A stretch of DNA of 20,267 nt from the IMG/VR virus record IMGVR_UViG_3300037193_000328, positions 1 through 20,267 of that record. One strand, written 5' to 3'. Shown here piece after piece: positions 1 to 7,492 of this stretch. The notes beneath the pieces were generated by a model. The model was not told where the DNA came from. It saw only the letters and a program-made list of their open reading frames with translations, and ran no database searches. The stretch comes from a virus. Positions within the stretch are counted from its first letter, which is position 1, and each line of letters begins with the position of its first letter. Both the position numbers and the translations under genes were made by a program.

Positions 1-2
1 AA

Positions 3-104
3 CTCACCGGCGGCCTCGACGTCACGGTGGAGGTCGCCGACCTTACGCCCGAGCAGCGCGCCGCGATCGAGGCGTACGCCCTCCACCCGGGCGCGGCACG
101 ATGA
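3..104 (+). CDS. C-terminal end of an unidentified phage protein (partial)
   Basis: Frame 3 is open from the window edge and ends with a TGA at 102-104 that overlaps the ATG of the next gene (ATGA). The visible 33 residues end in ...TPEQRAAIEAYALHPGAAR and have high-GC third positions typical of the neighbouring genes. The tight overlap indicates one transcript with the next two genes. Too little is visible to name a family, and the start lies outside the window. Confidence 0.6.
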   Translation, partial: LTGGLDVTVEVADLTPEQRAAIEAYALHPGAAR

Positions 105-301
105 AGCCGGCCGACGTCGACCGCCTCCTCGACTGGCTCGAAAAGCACGCCACCGACCGCGCTGGAAAGCCCATGCGACTGATGCCCTGGCAGCAGCGCC
201 TCCTCGAAGACCTCATCGCCCTCCGCACAGAACCGAGCCCACCGCTCCGCCTCCAAGCACGCGCCGCCTGCACCTTCCGACCCCGAAACGAGGACACATG
301 A
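101..301 (+). CDS. 66-aa protein with a terminase-like PWQ motif
   Basis: This short gene begins with ATG inside the stop of the preceding gene and ends in a TGA overlapping the next ATG, so it is probably translationally coupled to both. Residues 23-40 read KPMRLMPWQQRLLEDLIA. They resemble the LMPWQ segment at residues 57-61 of the large terminase in this window, which in terminases lies ahead of the ATPase core. No Walker motif follows, so it cannot be an ATPase on its own. The tail (about residues 45-66) is basic and proline-rich. I do not recognise a characterised family. It may be a small early protein or a relic of a terminase-type domain. Confidence 0.6.
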   Translation: MKPADVDRLLDWLEKHATDRAGKPMRLMPWQQRLLEDLIALRTEPSPPLRLQARAACTFRPRNEDT

Positions 302-648
302 GCGACCTACTCGACTTCCTGAACGACCGCCTCGCACAGGACGAGGAGACCGCGCGCTCCCTGCGGCAGATCGAGCCCGAGGGAGCGGCCCGCCTTCTGC
401 GCGAAGTCGACGCCAAGCGGCGCATCCTGGTCGACCACTCCACGCCCCACACCGTGGACGGCGACTTCTGCGTCCAGTGCGGCGAGCTTGGTCCCGACGG
501 ACACCAGGGCGAGAACTGGAAGGCCGAGGACTGGTGCAACTGGCACGGCGACAACGCCTGCCCCACCCTCCTCGCGCTGGCGTACCCGTGGTCGGACCAC
601 CCCGACTTCAAGAAGGAGTGGAGACTGCCGCCACTCAAGGCGCAGTGA
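298..648 (+). CDS. DUF6221 family protein
   Basis: The 116-residue product has the layout of the DUF6221 proteins common in Streptomyces phages and prophages. It has an N-terminal acidic helix (residues 1-25, DLLDFLNDRLAQDEETAR), a central EVDAKRRIL stretch (about 36-44), and a C-terminal LLALAYPWSDHPDFKKEWR segment (about 92-109). Between these is a cysteine/histidine-rich part (CVQC at about 58-61, then further Cys and His residues) that could bind a metal; some family members carry such an insert. The function of the family is unknown. The start is the ATG overlapping the previous stop, with a purine-rich GAGGA just upstream. It ends the short upstream operon, and a spacer of about 140 bases follows. 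Confidence 0.72.
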   Translation: MSDLLDFLNDRLAQDEETARSLRQIEPEGAARLLREVDAKRRILVDHSTPHTVDGDFCVQCGELGPDGHQGENWKAEDWCNWHGDNACPTLLALAYPWSDHPDFKKEWRLPPLKAQ

Positions 649-651
649 GGC

Positions 652-681
652 TTGACAAGGCCCCCACCAGCATGCAAGCAT
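652..681 (+). promoter_or_regulatory. possible promoter ahead of the HNH/terminase genes
   Basis: A perfect TTGACA lies at 652-657, directly after the stop of the DUF6221 gene. The best -10 candidate, AAGCAT at 676-681, is 18 bases downstream but matches TATAAT at only three positions. The location, at the first real gap before the packaging genes, fits a promoter. The weak -10 element keeps this a candidate only. Confidence 0.35.
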
Positions 682-791
682 CACTTCCATAGGCTCGCGC
701 GAACTCTCGTTGCGGGCCTGTGGCGTATCTGGAGGAGACGGCCGGCGCTGATCGCACGCGCTGGCCTTCGTCGTATCCGGGGGTGACCACC

Positions 792-1070
792 ATGGGCACC
801 ACCGCAGGCCGCTCGTCGCGGCGCTTCCGGGCCCTCTCGGCCGAGCTGCGCAGGCAGGGCCGGCCGTGCTGCATCTGCCGACAGCCCATCGACTACACGC
901 TGAAGCATCCCGACCGGGGATCGTTCAGCGTCCAGCACATCAAGTCCTGGAAAGACCACCCCGAACTGCGCGAGGACCCGGCCAACCTCGACGCGGCCCA
1001 CCTCTCGTGCAACTCGGCCGGCGCGGACGGCACCGGGTCAGGTCTGGGCACGCCCTCCCGTCGCTGGTGA
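792..1070 (+). CDS. HNH endonuclease, packaging-associated
   Basis: The 92-residue product is a small HNH nuclease. A C26-x2-C29 pair is followed by the catalytic-type segment SFSVQHIKSW with H49, then N65, H70 and C73 (AHLSCN), giving the beta-beta-alpha metal fold. A Q precedes H49 where many HNH proteins have D; as I recall, QH is usual in the actinobacterial subgroup with this exact layout. The C-terminal GLGTPSRRW is also typical there. HNH proteins encoded beside terminase are known to work with it in cutting cos DNA in HK97-like phages, so a packaging role is likely. I chose ATG 792, which has GGGGG about 8 bases upstream. An in-frame GTG at 783, or an extension to GTG 720, cannot be excluded. 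Confidence 0.83.
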   Translation: MGTTAGRSSRRFRALSAELRRQGRPCCICRQPIDYTLKHPDRGSFSVQHIKSWKDHPELREDPANLDAAHLSCNSAGADGTGSGLGTPSRRW

Positions 1071-1183
1071 CTGGGAGGGGCGTCGGAATCGCTCAAAACG
1101 GGGATCGCGTCAATCGCGCCAGGGGATGGGCCATCTCTCTCCGGCACCCCCCGGGGGGTCCCCGGCGTCCGAGAGGGGGCCCG
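1071..1183. other. spacer with GC palindrome; candidate cos/terminase recognition region
   Basis: This 113-base gap separates the HNH gene from the small terminase gene. It holds a perfect 14-base palindrome (ACCCCCCGGGGGGT, 1146-1159) and three copies of ATCGC (1088-1092, 1104-1108, 1113-1117). In cos phages the cohesive-end site usually sits just upstream of the small terminase gene. This is therefore a reasonable place for cos and terminase binding sites, but I recognise no known cos sequence. GAGAGGGGG at 1171-1179 is the ribosome binding site for the next gene. Confidence 0.35.
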
Positions 1184-1639
1184 ATGCGCCCCTGCGAACG
1201 CTGCGGGACCGAGTTCAAGGCCCGCTCGAAGGCGCACCGGTTCTGCTCGCCGGCATGCCGCGACGCCGCCAAGGCCAAGGCCGCCACGGCACCCGACCGG
1301 GGCCCGTCGATGCGCGAGACCGTCGACGGCGCGATCGCGAAGATGTCGTGGCTGACCGAGGCCGATCAAGGGCTCGTGGCGACGGCCCGCACCTACGCCG
1401 ACCAGATCGACGCGAGCCTGGCGCTGCAGGAGGGCGTCAAGTGCGCGCACTGCGGCGAGACGACGCAGACCGCGAACCAGGCCGAGATCACCAAGGCGGT
1501 CTACATGCTCGCGCCGAACCTGCAGAACACCCTCAAGGCCCTCGGCGGCTCCCCGCACGACCGCAAGGCGCTCGACATCAAGGGAGGCAAGCGTGGCCGC
1601 CTCCAGGGCATTCGCGAGAAGCGCGAAGCGTCGCAGTAA
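1184..1639 (+). CDS. terminase small subunit with N-terminal zinc finger
   Basis: The 151-residue product recognises viral DNA and brings it to the large terminase. Residues 46-85 (VDGAIAKMSWLTEADQGLVATARTYADQID...) and 102-132 (ITKAVYMLAPNLQNTLKALGGSPHDRKAL...) match the helical body of actinophage small terminases. The body is preceded by a zinc-finger-like module, C4-x2-C7-x13-C21-x3-C25 (CERCG...RFCSPAC). A further C87-x2-C90 pair sits in the middle, where relatives usually have a plain loop. Start ATG 1184 follows GAGAGGGGG by about 4 bases. The high-GC third positions from that ATG onward argue that the zinc module is really translated; an internal ATG (residue 43) would remove it. The last 47 bases overlap the large terminase gene. 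Confidence 0.85.
   Translation: MRPCERCGTEFKARSKAHRFCSPACRDAAKAKAATAPDRGPSMRETVDGAIAKMSWLTEADQGLVATARTYADQIDASLALQEGVKCAHCGETTQTANQAEITKAVYMLAPNLQNTLKALGGSPHDRKALDIKGGKRGRLQGIREKREASQ
1581..1587 (+). promoter_or_regulatory. ribosome binding site fixing the large terminase start
   Basis: AGGGAGG lies five bases before GTG 1593, inside the end of the small terminase gene. This supports a start well upstream of the small terminase stop and hence a long overlap of the two genes. Confidence 0.65.
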
Positions 1640-3299
1640 GCGCCCGGCCCTGTGGGGCTGCGAGGTCCCCCGCATCTGGACGCCGCCGCTGCGCGAGCTC
1701 ACCCCCGAGACGACCCTCGGGTACGAGGTCATCGAGTTCGCCGACGTCATCGGCGTCACCCTCATGCCCTGGCAGAAGTGGTTCCTCATCCACGCGCTCG
1801 AGCTGCGCCCCGACGGCACGTTCCGGTTCCGCAAGATCATTCTCCTGGTCGCCCGCCAGAACGGCAAGTCGACGCTCCTGCAGGTGCTCACCCTGTGGCG
1901 CATGTACGTCGACCGGTGCCGCCTGGTCATCGGGACCGCGCAGGACCTCGACACCGCCGAGGAGGTCTGGGAAGGCGCCGTCGAGCTGGCGCAGTCGGTC
2001 CCCGAACTGGCCGACGAGATCGCCCAGGTCCTCAAGGTCAACGGCAAGAAAACCCTCCGCCTCACCTCGGGAGAGCGGTACAAGGTCCGCGTCGCCAACC
2101 GCAAGGGCGGGCGCGGTCTCTCCGGTGAGCTCGTGCTCTTGGACGAGCTGCGCGAGCACCAGTCCTGGGACGCGTGGGCGGCGGTCACCAAGACTACGAA
2201 CGCGATGACCCGGGCGCAGATCATCGCCGCCTCCAACGCCGGTGACGCCTCCTCGATCGTCCTGCGCTACCTGCGGATGATCGCCCACCGCGCCTTGGGC
2301 GACCCCGACGGCATCTGCGAGGCCGACGGCGAGCTCGCCCCCGACCTCGACGACATCGAGAACGACTTCGACGACGTCGACGAGGACGACCAGGACGCGC
2401 TCGACGACGTCGACGAGTTCGACATGGACGAGTTCGAGGACGAGTTCGACGGCGACGACGGCCTCGGCCTGTTCGAATGGTCCGCCAAACCGGGCTGCCC
2501 CGTCTCCGATCGCGACGGGTGGGCCCAGGCCAACCCCGCCCTCGGCCACACCATCACCGAGCGCACCATCGCCTCCGACAGTCGCATCGACCCGGAGTGG
2601 ATCTTCCGCACCGAGGTGCTGTGCCAGTGGTCGAGCGGCGCCCTCGACGGGCCGTTCCCGCCCGGCGCCTGGGAGGCCGGCACCGACCCCGACTCCGCCC
2701 CCGCCGCCGACTCCACGGTCTCGCTGTGCGTCGACGTCTCCTGGGACCGCACCCGCGCCTACGTCGGTCTCGCGGCCTGGCGCGAGGACGGCACCCCGCA
2801 CGTGGAGATCATCGCGACCCGCACCGGCACCGACTGGGTGCCGCGCTGGCTGACCGCCCCCGACCGCGACCCGGCCGTGCGGGCCGCGTCGGTCGTCGTC
2901 CAGGCCGCCGGCGCCCCCGCGACCGGCCTCATCCCCGACCTGACCGCCGCCGGCGTCACCGTCATCCCATGGAAGGGATCGGACCTCGGCGGCGCCACCG
3001 GCGACTTCTACGACCGGGTCCGCAAGGCCGTCGCCGACCTCGACGAGGAGGACCTCGACGACGGCGAGGAGCCCGGCGAGGCGGTCCCCGGTGTCTGGCA
3101 CCGGCCCCAGCAGGTCCTCGACACCGCCGCCGCCACCGCCGCGGCCAAACCCCTCGCCGACTCCTGGGTCGTCGACCGGCGCAACTCGCCGAACGACGCC
3201 GCGCCGCTCATCGCCGTCATCGGCGCCCTGTGGGGCCTCAAGGGCTGGGAGCCCCCGGCCGAGTCCGCCTACGAGACAAGGGAGCTGGTGACCGTCTGA
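1593..3299 (+). CDS. terminase large subunit (TerL)
   Basis: This 568-residue protein is the DNA-packaging motor and nuclease. The N-terminal LMPWQ segment is at residues 57-61. The ATPase has a Walker A-type VARQNGKS at 86-93 and a Walker B VLLDE at 181-185, with D184 and E185 as the acidic pair. The nuclease domain begins with SLCVDVSWD (D381, a metal ligand of the RNase H-like fold) and runs to about 550. GWAQANPALG at 309-318 is a hallmark of this actinophage group. Residues 245-289 are an extraordinary run of Asp and Glu between ATPase and nuclease. A shorter acidic patch lies at 482-493. The GTG start at 1593 is chosen for its ribosome binding site. It pairs with the small subunit upstream and feeds the portal downstream. 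Confidence 0.95.
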   Translation: MAASRAFARSAKRRSKRPALWGCEVPRIWTPPLRELTPETTLGYEVIEFADVIGVTLMPWQKWFLIHALELRPDGTFRFRKIILLVARQNGKSTLLQVLTLWRMYVDRCRLVIGTAQDLDTAEEVWEGAVELAQSVPELADEIAQVLKVNGKKTLRLTSGERYKVRVANRKGGRGLSGELVLLDELREHQSWDAWAAVTKTTNAMTRAQIIAASNAGDASSIVLRYLRMIAHRALGDPDGICEADGELAPDLDDIENDFDDVDEDDQDALDDVDEFDMDEFEDEFDGDDGLGLFEWSAKPGCPVSDRDGWAQANPALGHTITERTIASDSRIDPEWIFRTEVLCQWSSGALDGPFPPGAWEAGTDPDSAPAADSTVSLCVDVSWDRTRAYVGLAAWREDGTPHVEIIATRTGTDWVPRWLTAPDRDPAVRAASVVVQAAGAPATGLIPDLTAAGVTVIPWKGSDLGGATGDFYDRVRKAVADLDEEDLDDGEEPGEAVPGVWHRPQQVLDTAAATAAAKPLADSWVVDRRNSPNDAAPLIAVIGALWGLKGWEPPAESAYETRELVTV

Positions 3300-3535
3300 T
3301 GTTCTGGTTCACGCGCACGCTGGTGCGCCGCCGCGTCGTCGTCAACCTCGCCACCGGCCGCGCCTTCCGCGGCATCCTGTGGGCCAAGCGCGGCCCGCTC
3401 CTGGTCCTGCGCGACGTGACCATGTTCGAGCCGGGCGTCCCCCCTGTGGCCGTCGACGGCGAGGCCGTGATCGAGCGGCGCACCGTCGAGTTCATCCAGG
3501 TGCTCCCGGCCGCATCGAGCGGCGAGGCCGCCTGA
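3299..3535 (+). CDS. 78-aa Sm-like beta-barrel protein between terminase and portal
   Basis: The gene starts in the TGATG overlap with terminase and ends in another TGATG overlap with the portal, so all three are probably coupled. The 78-residue product is short and almost entirely beta-prone. The pattern RVVVNLATGRAFRGILWAKRGPLLVLRDV...VDGEAVIERRTVEFIQVL is interrupted here only for brevity. The spacing of V-x-L-x-x-G-x-x-x-x-G-x-L, a central hydrophobic strand, then I-E-R...V-x-F-I-Q-V resembles the Sm1 and Sm2 motifs of LSm/Hfq barrels. Such small genes are common at this place in Streptomyces phages but have no experimental role that I know. The Sm resemblance is my inference from pattern; RNA binding or a portal/terminase accessory role would both be possible. 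Confidence 0.8.
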   Translation: MFWFTRTLVRRRVVVNLATGRAFRGILWAKRGPLLVLRDVTMFEPGVPPVAVDGEAVIERRTVEFIQVLPAASSGEAA

Positions 3536-5472
3536 TGGCCTTCGTCGTCTCCGCCGGATCGCTCACCAGCCTGGACCGGTCCCAGCTCCCGGCCCCGTAC
3601 ACGGTCCAGCTCGCCGAGGGCCTGTACCGCCACTACGACGAGATCTGGCGGACCCAGCCGGCCGTGCGCACCGTCGTCGGGTTCCTTGCCAGGAACGTCG
3701 CCCAGCTCGGCATCCAGGTGTTCCGGCGCCTGTCCGACACCGACCGCGAACGCCTCATCGACCACCCGCTCGCCCAGCTCCTGGCCAACCCGCAGCCCGG
3801 GTCCAAGGTCACCCGCTACCGGCTGCTCAACGCGTACGTGTCCGACCTGGGCATCTACGACTCCGCCGTCCTGGTCAAGATCAGAGGCGAGGCGGGGCGC
3901 CCGGCCGGCCTGGTCCGCATCCCGCCCTCCAAGGTCGAGCCGGTCGGCGACAACTGGCTGGTGACCGAGAAGTACCGCATCCGCGGCTCGCGCGGCTACC
4001 GCGACATCCCCGCCGAGGACGTCATGCACTCCTTCGGCTACCACCCCACCGACCCGCGCGTCGGCACACCGCCGATCGAGACGCTGCGCCGCATCCTCGC
4101 CGAGGAGCACGCCGCCAACACCTACCGCGAGCAGATGTGGCGCAACGGCGCCCGCGTCACCGGCTACATCGAACGCCCCAAGGACGCCCCCAACTGGTCC
4201 GATACGGCCCTCCAGCGGTTCTCCGCGGGCTGGCGGGCCCAGTACACCGGCACCGGCCCCGAGACCGGCGGGACGCCCGTCCTCGAGGACGGCATGAAGT
4301 TCGTGCAGGCGAGCTTCACTCCCAAGGACGCCGAATACATCTCCGCGCGCAAGCTCACCCGCGAGGAGGTCGCCTCGGCCTACTTCATCCCGCCGCCGAT
4401 GGTCGGGATCCTCGAGCACGCGACGTTCTCGAACATCCGCGAGCAGCACACGAACCTGTACCAGGACACCCTCGGCCCGATCATGAAGATGCTCAAAGAG
4501 GACATCGAGCTGCAACTGCTGCCCGACCTCGACGACGCCGCGGACGTCTACTGCGAGTTCAACCTCGACGAGAAGATGGCCGGGTCCTTCGAGGAGCAGG
4601 CCGCCGCGGCCTCGACCGCCGTCGGCGGGCCCTGGATGACCGTCAACGAGCAGCGCGCCCGCCGCAACCTGCCCGAGATCGAGGGCGGCGACGAGCTGAT
4701 CGTCCCCATGAACGTCACCGTCGGCGGCCAAGCCTCCCCTCGCGACTCGGCGCCGCCGCCGAAGGCCGGCGGGATCGGCCGCCGGGTCCGGTACGCGCAC
4801 ATCAAGGCTCGCGCCGACGACGAGGCCCCGGCCATGACCGCAATGCTCGCGCGGTTTTTCGAACGGCAGGGGAACGTCCTGGCCTCGGCGGTCGGGGCGG
4901 TCACCTCGCCCGCCGTCGACGCCGACGCCGTCTTCGACCTGCCCCGCTGGAACGGGGAGCTGGCGAAGGACCTGCTCGAGGTCGCCCTCGCCGTCACCGC
5001 CGCCGCCGGCCGCGCCGCCCTCGCCGGCCTCGGCCTGGACCCCGACGAGTTCGACGTGGGCTACTCGCTGCACTGGCTGGAGTCGCACGCCTCCGGCGTC
5101 GCCTCCCGCATCAACGCCACGACGCTCAAGCTGCTGACCGGCGCCCTGGCCGTCGAGGCCACCGCCGCCGCCGTCAAGGCCCTGTTCGCCGGGTTCGTCG
5201 AGCACCGCGCCGCGAACGAGGCCGCTGAGGAGGTCTCCGCCCTGTCCGGGTTCGCGACCGTCGAGGCCGCCAAGCGCGCCGGGACGCCCATGGCCAAGAC
5301 CTGGGTCGACCGCGCCGGCGACAACACGCGCCCCTCGCACGCCGCGCTCAACGGCGAGACCGTCGCCGTGACCGACCTGTTCTCGAACGGCGCCCGCTGG
5401 CCGGGCGATTCGCTCCTGCCGCCCGCCGAACGCGCGGGCTGCACCTGCGACATGGAGATTGGACCCGCCTGA
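3535..5472 (+). CDS. portal protein fused to MuF-type minor head domain
   Basis: The 645-residue product has two parts. Residues about 20-400 are an HK97-type portal, the dodecameric ring through which DNA enters the head. Recognisable segments include VRTVVGFLARNVAQLGIQVFRR, the FGYHPTDPRVGTPPIETLRR stretch, and the ARKLTREEVASAYFIPPPMVGI motif that typifies this family (these are split here only by naming). After a Pro-rich linker (about 415-425), residues 435-645 form a helical region. It ends in a MuF/minor-head signature: TWVDRAGDNTRPSHAALNG, then PGDSLLPPAERAGCTCD. MuF proteins bind the portal inside the head and are normally a separate gene. Start ATG 3535 overlaps the previous stop. 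No separate minor head gene follows, which supports a genuine fusion. Confidence 0.92.
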   Translation: MAFVVSAGSLTSLDRSQLPAPYTVQLAEGLYRHYDEIWRTQPAVRTVVGFLARNVAQLGIQVFRRLSDTDRERLIDHPLAQLLANPQPGSKVTRYRLLNAYVSDLGIYDSAVLVKIRGEAGRPAGLVRIPPSKVEPVGDNWLVTEKYRIRGSRGYRDIPAEDVMHSFGYHPTDPRVGTPPIETLRRILAEEHAANTYREQMWRNGARVTGYIERPKDAPNWSDTALQRFSAGWRAQYTGTGPETGGTPVLEDGMKFVQASFTPKDAEYISARKLTREEVASAYFIPPPMVGILEHATFSNIREQHTNLYQDTLGPIMKMLKEDIELQLLPDLDDAADVYCEFNLDEKMAGSFEEQAAAASTAVGGPWMTVNEQRARRNLPEIEGGDELIVPMNVTVGGQASPRDSAPPPKAGGIGRRVRYAHIKARADDEAPAMTAMLARFFERQGNVLASAVGAVTSPAVDADAVFDLPRWNGELAKDLLEVALAVTAAAGRAALAGLGLDPDEFDVGYSLHWLESHASGVASRINATTLKLLTGALAVEATAAAVKALFAGFVEHRAANEAAEEVSALSGFATVEAAKRAGTPMAKTWVDRAGDNTRPSHAALNGETVAVTDLFSNGARWPGDSLLPPAERAGCTCDMEIGPA

Positions 5473-6203
5473 TGCTCATCAAGACCCTGCCCGCGACCAT
5501 CAAGGCCGCCGGCGACGGCACCCCCGACGGTGTCGTCGAGGCCATCGTCGCCGCCTACAACACCGACGCCGTCGGCGACCGGATCATCCCCGGCGCGTTC
5601 GCCAAGACCCTCGCCGACTGGCAGGCGTCGGGCGACCCGATCCCCTACATCTGGTCGCACCAGCACCACGACCTCGACGCGCACATCGGCGAAGTCGTCG
5701 AGGCCAAGGAGATCGACGAGGGCCTGTACATCAAGGCGCAGCTCGACATGGAGGACCCCAAGGCCGCGAAGGTGTGGCGGCTGCTGAAGGGCCGCCGGGT
5801 CAAGAAGTTCAGCTTCGCGTACGAGATCAAGGCCGGCGCGTGGGTCGAGACCGAGGACGAGTCCTACTACGAGCTGCGCGAGCTGGGCCTGTTCGAAGTC
5901 GGGCCGACCCTGATTCCGGCCAACCCCGAGACCGAGCTGCTGGCCGCCAAGGGCGCACTCGACCACTCCGCCGCCGCCGGCGCCCGGCCTCCCGCCGCCG
6001 CCGTGCAGGCGCTGCACGACCAGACCTGCGGCCTGGGCGCCACGTGCGCCAAGTCCGAGGACACCACCGACACCGACCGCAAGGCCACGCGAGACGACGA
6101 TCCGGCCAAGGACGAGGCCCCCCAGGGTAAGTCCGAGGAGCCCCGTCGCAGCCCCGCCTCACTCGTGCTGTCGATCGACACCGAACTGATCGATACCCCA
6201 TAA
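5472..6203 (+). CDS. HK97-type prohead maturation protease
   Basis: This 243-residue serine protease of the HK97 gp4 (peptidase U35/S78) family cleaves the scaffold part of the capsid protein during head maturation. The protease domain covers about residues 8-160. VVEAIVAAYNTDAVGDRIIPGAF (about 21-43; read as two neighbouring strands) opens the fold. The catalytic histidine is probably H63 in WSHQHHD and the nucleophile S114 in KKFSFAYEI. GLFEVGPTLIPANPET (139-154) is the usual closing strand. Residues 165-243 are a charged, low-complexity tail rich in Asp, Glu and Lys that may be removed or serve as a scaffold tail. The ATG overlaps the portal stop by one base. The stop overlaps the strong ribosome binding site of the capsid gene. 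Confidence 0.92.
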   Translation: MLIKTLPATIKAAGDGTPDGVVEAIVAAYNTDAVGDRIIPGAFAKTLADWQASGDPIPYIWSHQHHDLDAHIGEVVEAKEIDEGLYIKAQLDMEDPKAAKVWRLLKGRRVKKFSFAYEIKAGAWVETEDESYYELRELGLFEVGPTLIPANPETELLAAKGALDHSAAAGARPPAAAVQALHDQTCGLGATCAKSEDTTDTDRKATRDDDPAKDEAPQGKSEEPRRSPASLVLSIDTELIDTP

Positions 6204-6217
6204 GGAGGGGCTCTCAC

Positions 6218-7492
6218 ATGAACAAGCTGCAGGAGCTGCAGGAGCGGCTCAAGGCCACCCTGACGCCGGCGCGCGACCTCGCGGCCAAGGCCGAGGCCGA
6301 GGGCCGCGACTTCACCGCCGACGAGCAGGCCGAGATCAAGAAGGCGCTCGACGCCGCCGCGGCCATCAAGGGCGACATCGCCAAGGTCAAGGACGACCAG
6401 GCCGTCCGGGACGCGCTGAAGTCCTTCGGCGACGACCTCGGCTTCGAGCCCGGCCGCGGCGGTGACGGCCCCGACCCGTCGGGCCTGATCGTCCCCAGCA
6501 AGAGCATCGGCACGCACTTCGTGGAGTCCGACGCCTACAAGGCCATGCTCGCCGCGGCCCCCAACGGCCGGTTCAGCGAGAAGGCCCGCGTCCAGTCCGC
6601 CCCGGTCGGGTTCAAGACCCTGATCACCGGTCTGGACAGCACTTCGGCCGGCGCCCTGGTCACGGCCGAGCGCACCAACATCTTCGAGATGCTCGGCCGC
6701 GCGCCCCTGACGATCCGCAACCTGATCTCGACGCGCCAGACCTCCTCGGACGCGGTCGAGTTCGTCCGCCAGACCTCGCGCGTGAACGCCGCGGCGCCGG
6801 TCGCCGAAGCGACGGCGACCACCGGCGCCAACGGCGTCAAGCCCGAGGGCGGGTTCGCCTTCGAGGTCGTCACCGAGAACGTCCGCACCCTCGCCGAGTG
6901 GATCCCCGCCACCAAGCGGGCCCTCTCCGACGCGGCGCAGCTGCGCGGCCTGATCGACGACGAGCTCCGCGGCGACCTCCTCGAACTCGAGGAGGAGCAG
7001 ATGCTCAACGGCACCGGCGCCGGTGAGAACCTTCGCGGCATCCTCCAGACCGCCGGCATCCAGACCCAGGCGTACTCGAACACGAACGCCGATGTGGACC
7101 CGCTGCTGGAGACCACGCTCAAGGCCAAGACCAAGGTGCGCACGGTGGGCCGGTCGACGCCGACGGCCTACATGCTCAACCCGGCCGACTTCGAGACGAT
7201 CCAGCTCGCCCGCATCGCGAAGAACCCCGCCAACGAAGCGATCGCCGGCGCCGTCCCGACTCTGCACGGCCTCCCGGTCGTCGAGTCCGAAGCGATCGCC
7301 GCCGGCACCGGCCTCGTCGGCGACTTCCGCCGGGCCGTGGTCTGGGACCGCGAGCAGGCGTCCATCACCGTCTCGGACTCGCACGCGGACTTCTTCATCC
7401 GCAACATGGTCGCGATCCTCGCCGAGGAGCGGCTCGCCTTCGGCGTCACCCGCCCCGCCGCGTTCGTCTCGATCGACCTGACCGCGCTGTGA
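6218..7492 (+). CDS. major capsid protein, HK97 fold
   Basis: The 424-residue shell protein follows a strong AAGGAGGGG (6202-6210), as expected for a highly made protein. Residues 1-70 are a charged coiled coil (MNKLQELQERLKATL... to ...KVKDDQAVRDALKSFG) of the delta-domain kind. This acts as built-in scaffold and is cut off by the protease, which explains why there is no separate scaffold gene. The capsid fold runs from about 85 to 424. Its features include NIFEMLGRAPLTIRNLIS, AEWIPATKRALSDAAQLRGLID, a segment around LNGTGAGENLRGIL, and the C-terminal FFIRNMVAILAEERLAFGV. All are typical of the Phage_capsid (HK97 gp5) family. I did not look for the Lys/Asn pair of covalent crosslinking, and it cannot be judged without a structure. 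Confidence 0.95.
   Translation: MNKLQELQERLKATLTPARDLAAKAEAEGRDFTADEQAEIKKALDAAAAIKGDIAKVKDDQAVRDALKSFGDDLGFEPGRGGDGPDPSGLIVPSKSIGTHFVESDAYKAMLAAAPNGRFSEKARVQSAPVGFKTLITGLDSTSAGALVTAERTNIFEMLGRAPLTIRNLISTRQTSSDAVEFVRQTSRVNAAAPVAEATATTGANGVKPEGGFAFEVVTENVRTLAEWIPATKRALSDAAQLRGLIDDELRGDLLELEEEQMLNGTGAGENLRGILQTAGIQTQAYSNTNADVDPLLETTLKAKTKVRTVGRSTPTAYMLNPADFETIQLARIAKNPANEAIAGAVPTLHGLPVVESEAIAAGTGLVGDFRRAVVWDREQASITVSDSHADFFIRNMVAILAEERLAFGVTRPAAFVSIDLTAL

Noticed and set aside
649-719. Possible tRNA or small RNA in the spacer after the DUF6221 gene
   Set aside because: No cloverleaf, no GTTCGA-type T-loop and no CCA-end pattern could be found on either strand by eye.
720-791. Longer HNH protein starting at GTG 720
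   Set aside because: No ribosome binding site stands ahead of 720. The extra 24 residues do not match the family start, while ATG 792 has a usable site and begins MGTTAGR as relatives do.
2340-2465. Acidic repeat as evidence of frameshift or sequencing error in the terminase
   Set aside because: The frame stays open with normal high-GC third positions through the run and conserved terminase motifs continue in the same frame, so it is a real insertion.
3238-5340. Long open frame on the minus strand opposite portal and capsid-region genes
   Set aside because: It is a GC-bias mirror of the portal gene: low-complexity Gly/Val/Asp/Arg product, no family motif, no ribosome binding site, and opposite to a gene of certain identity.
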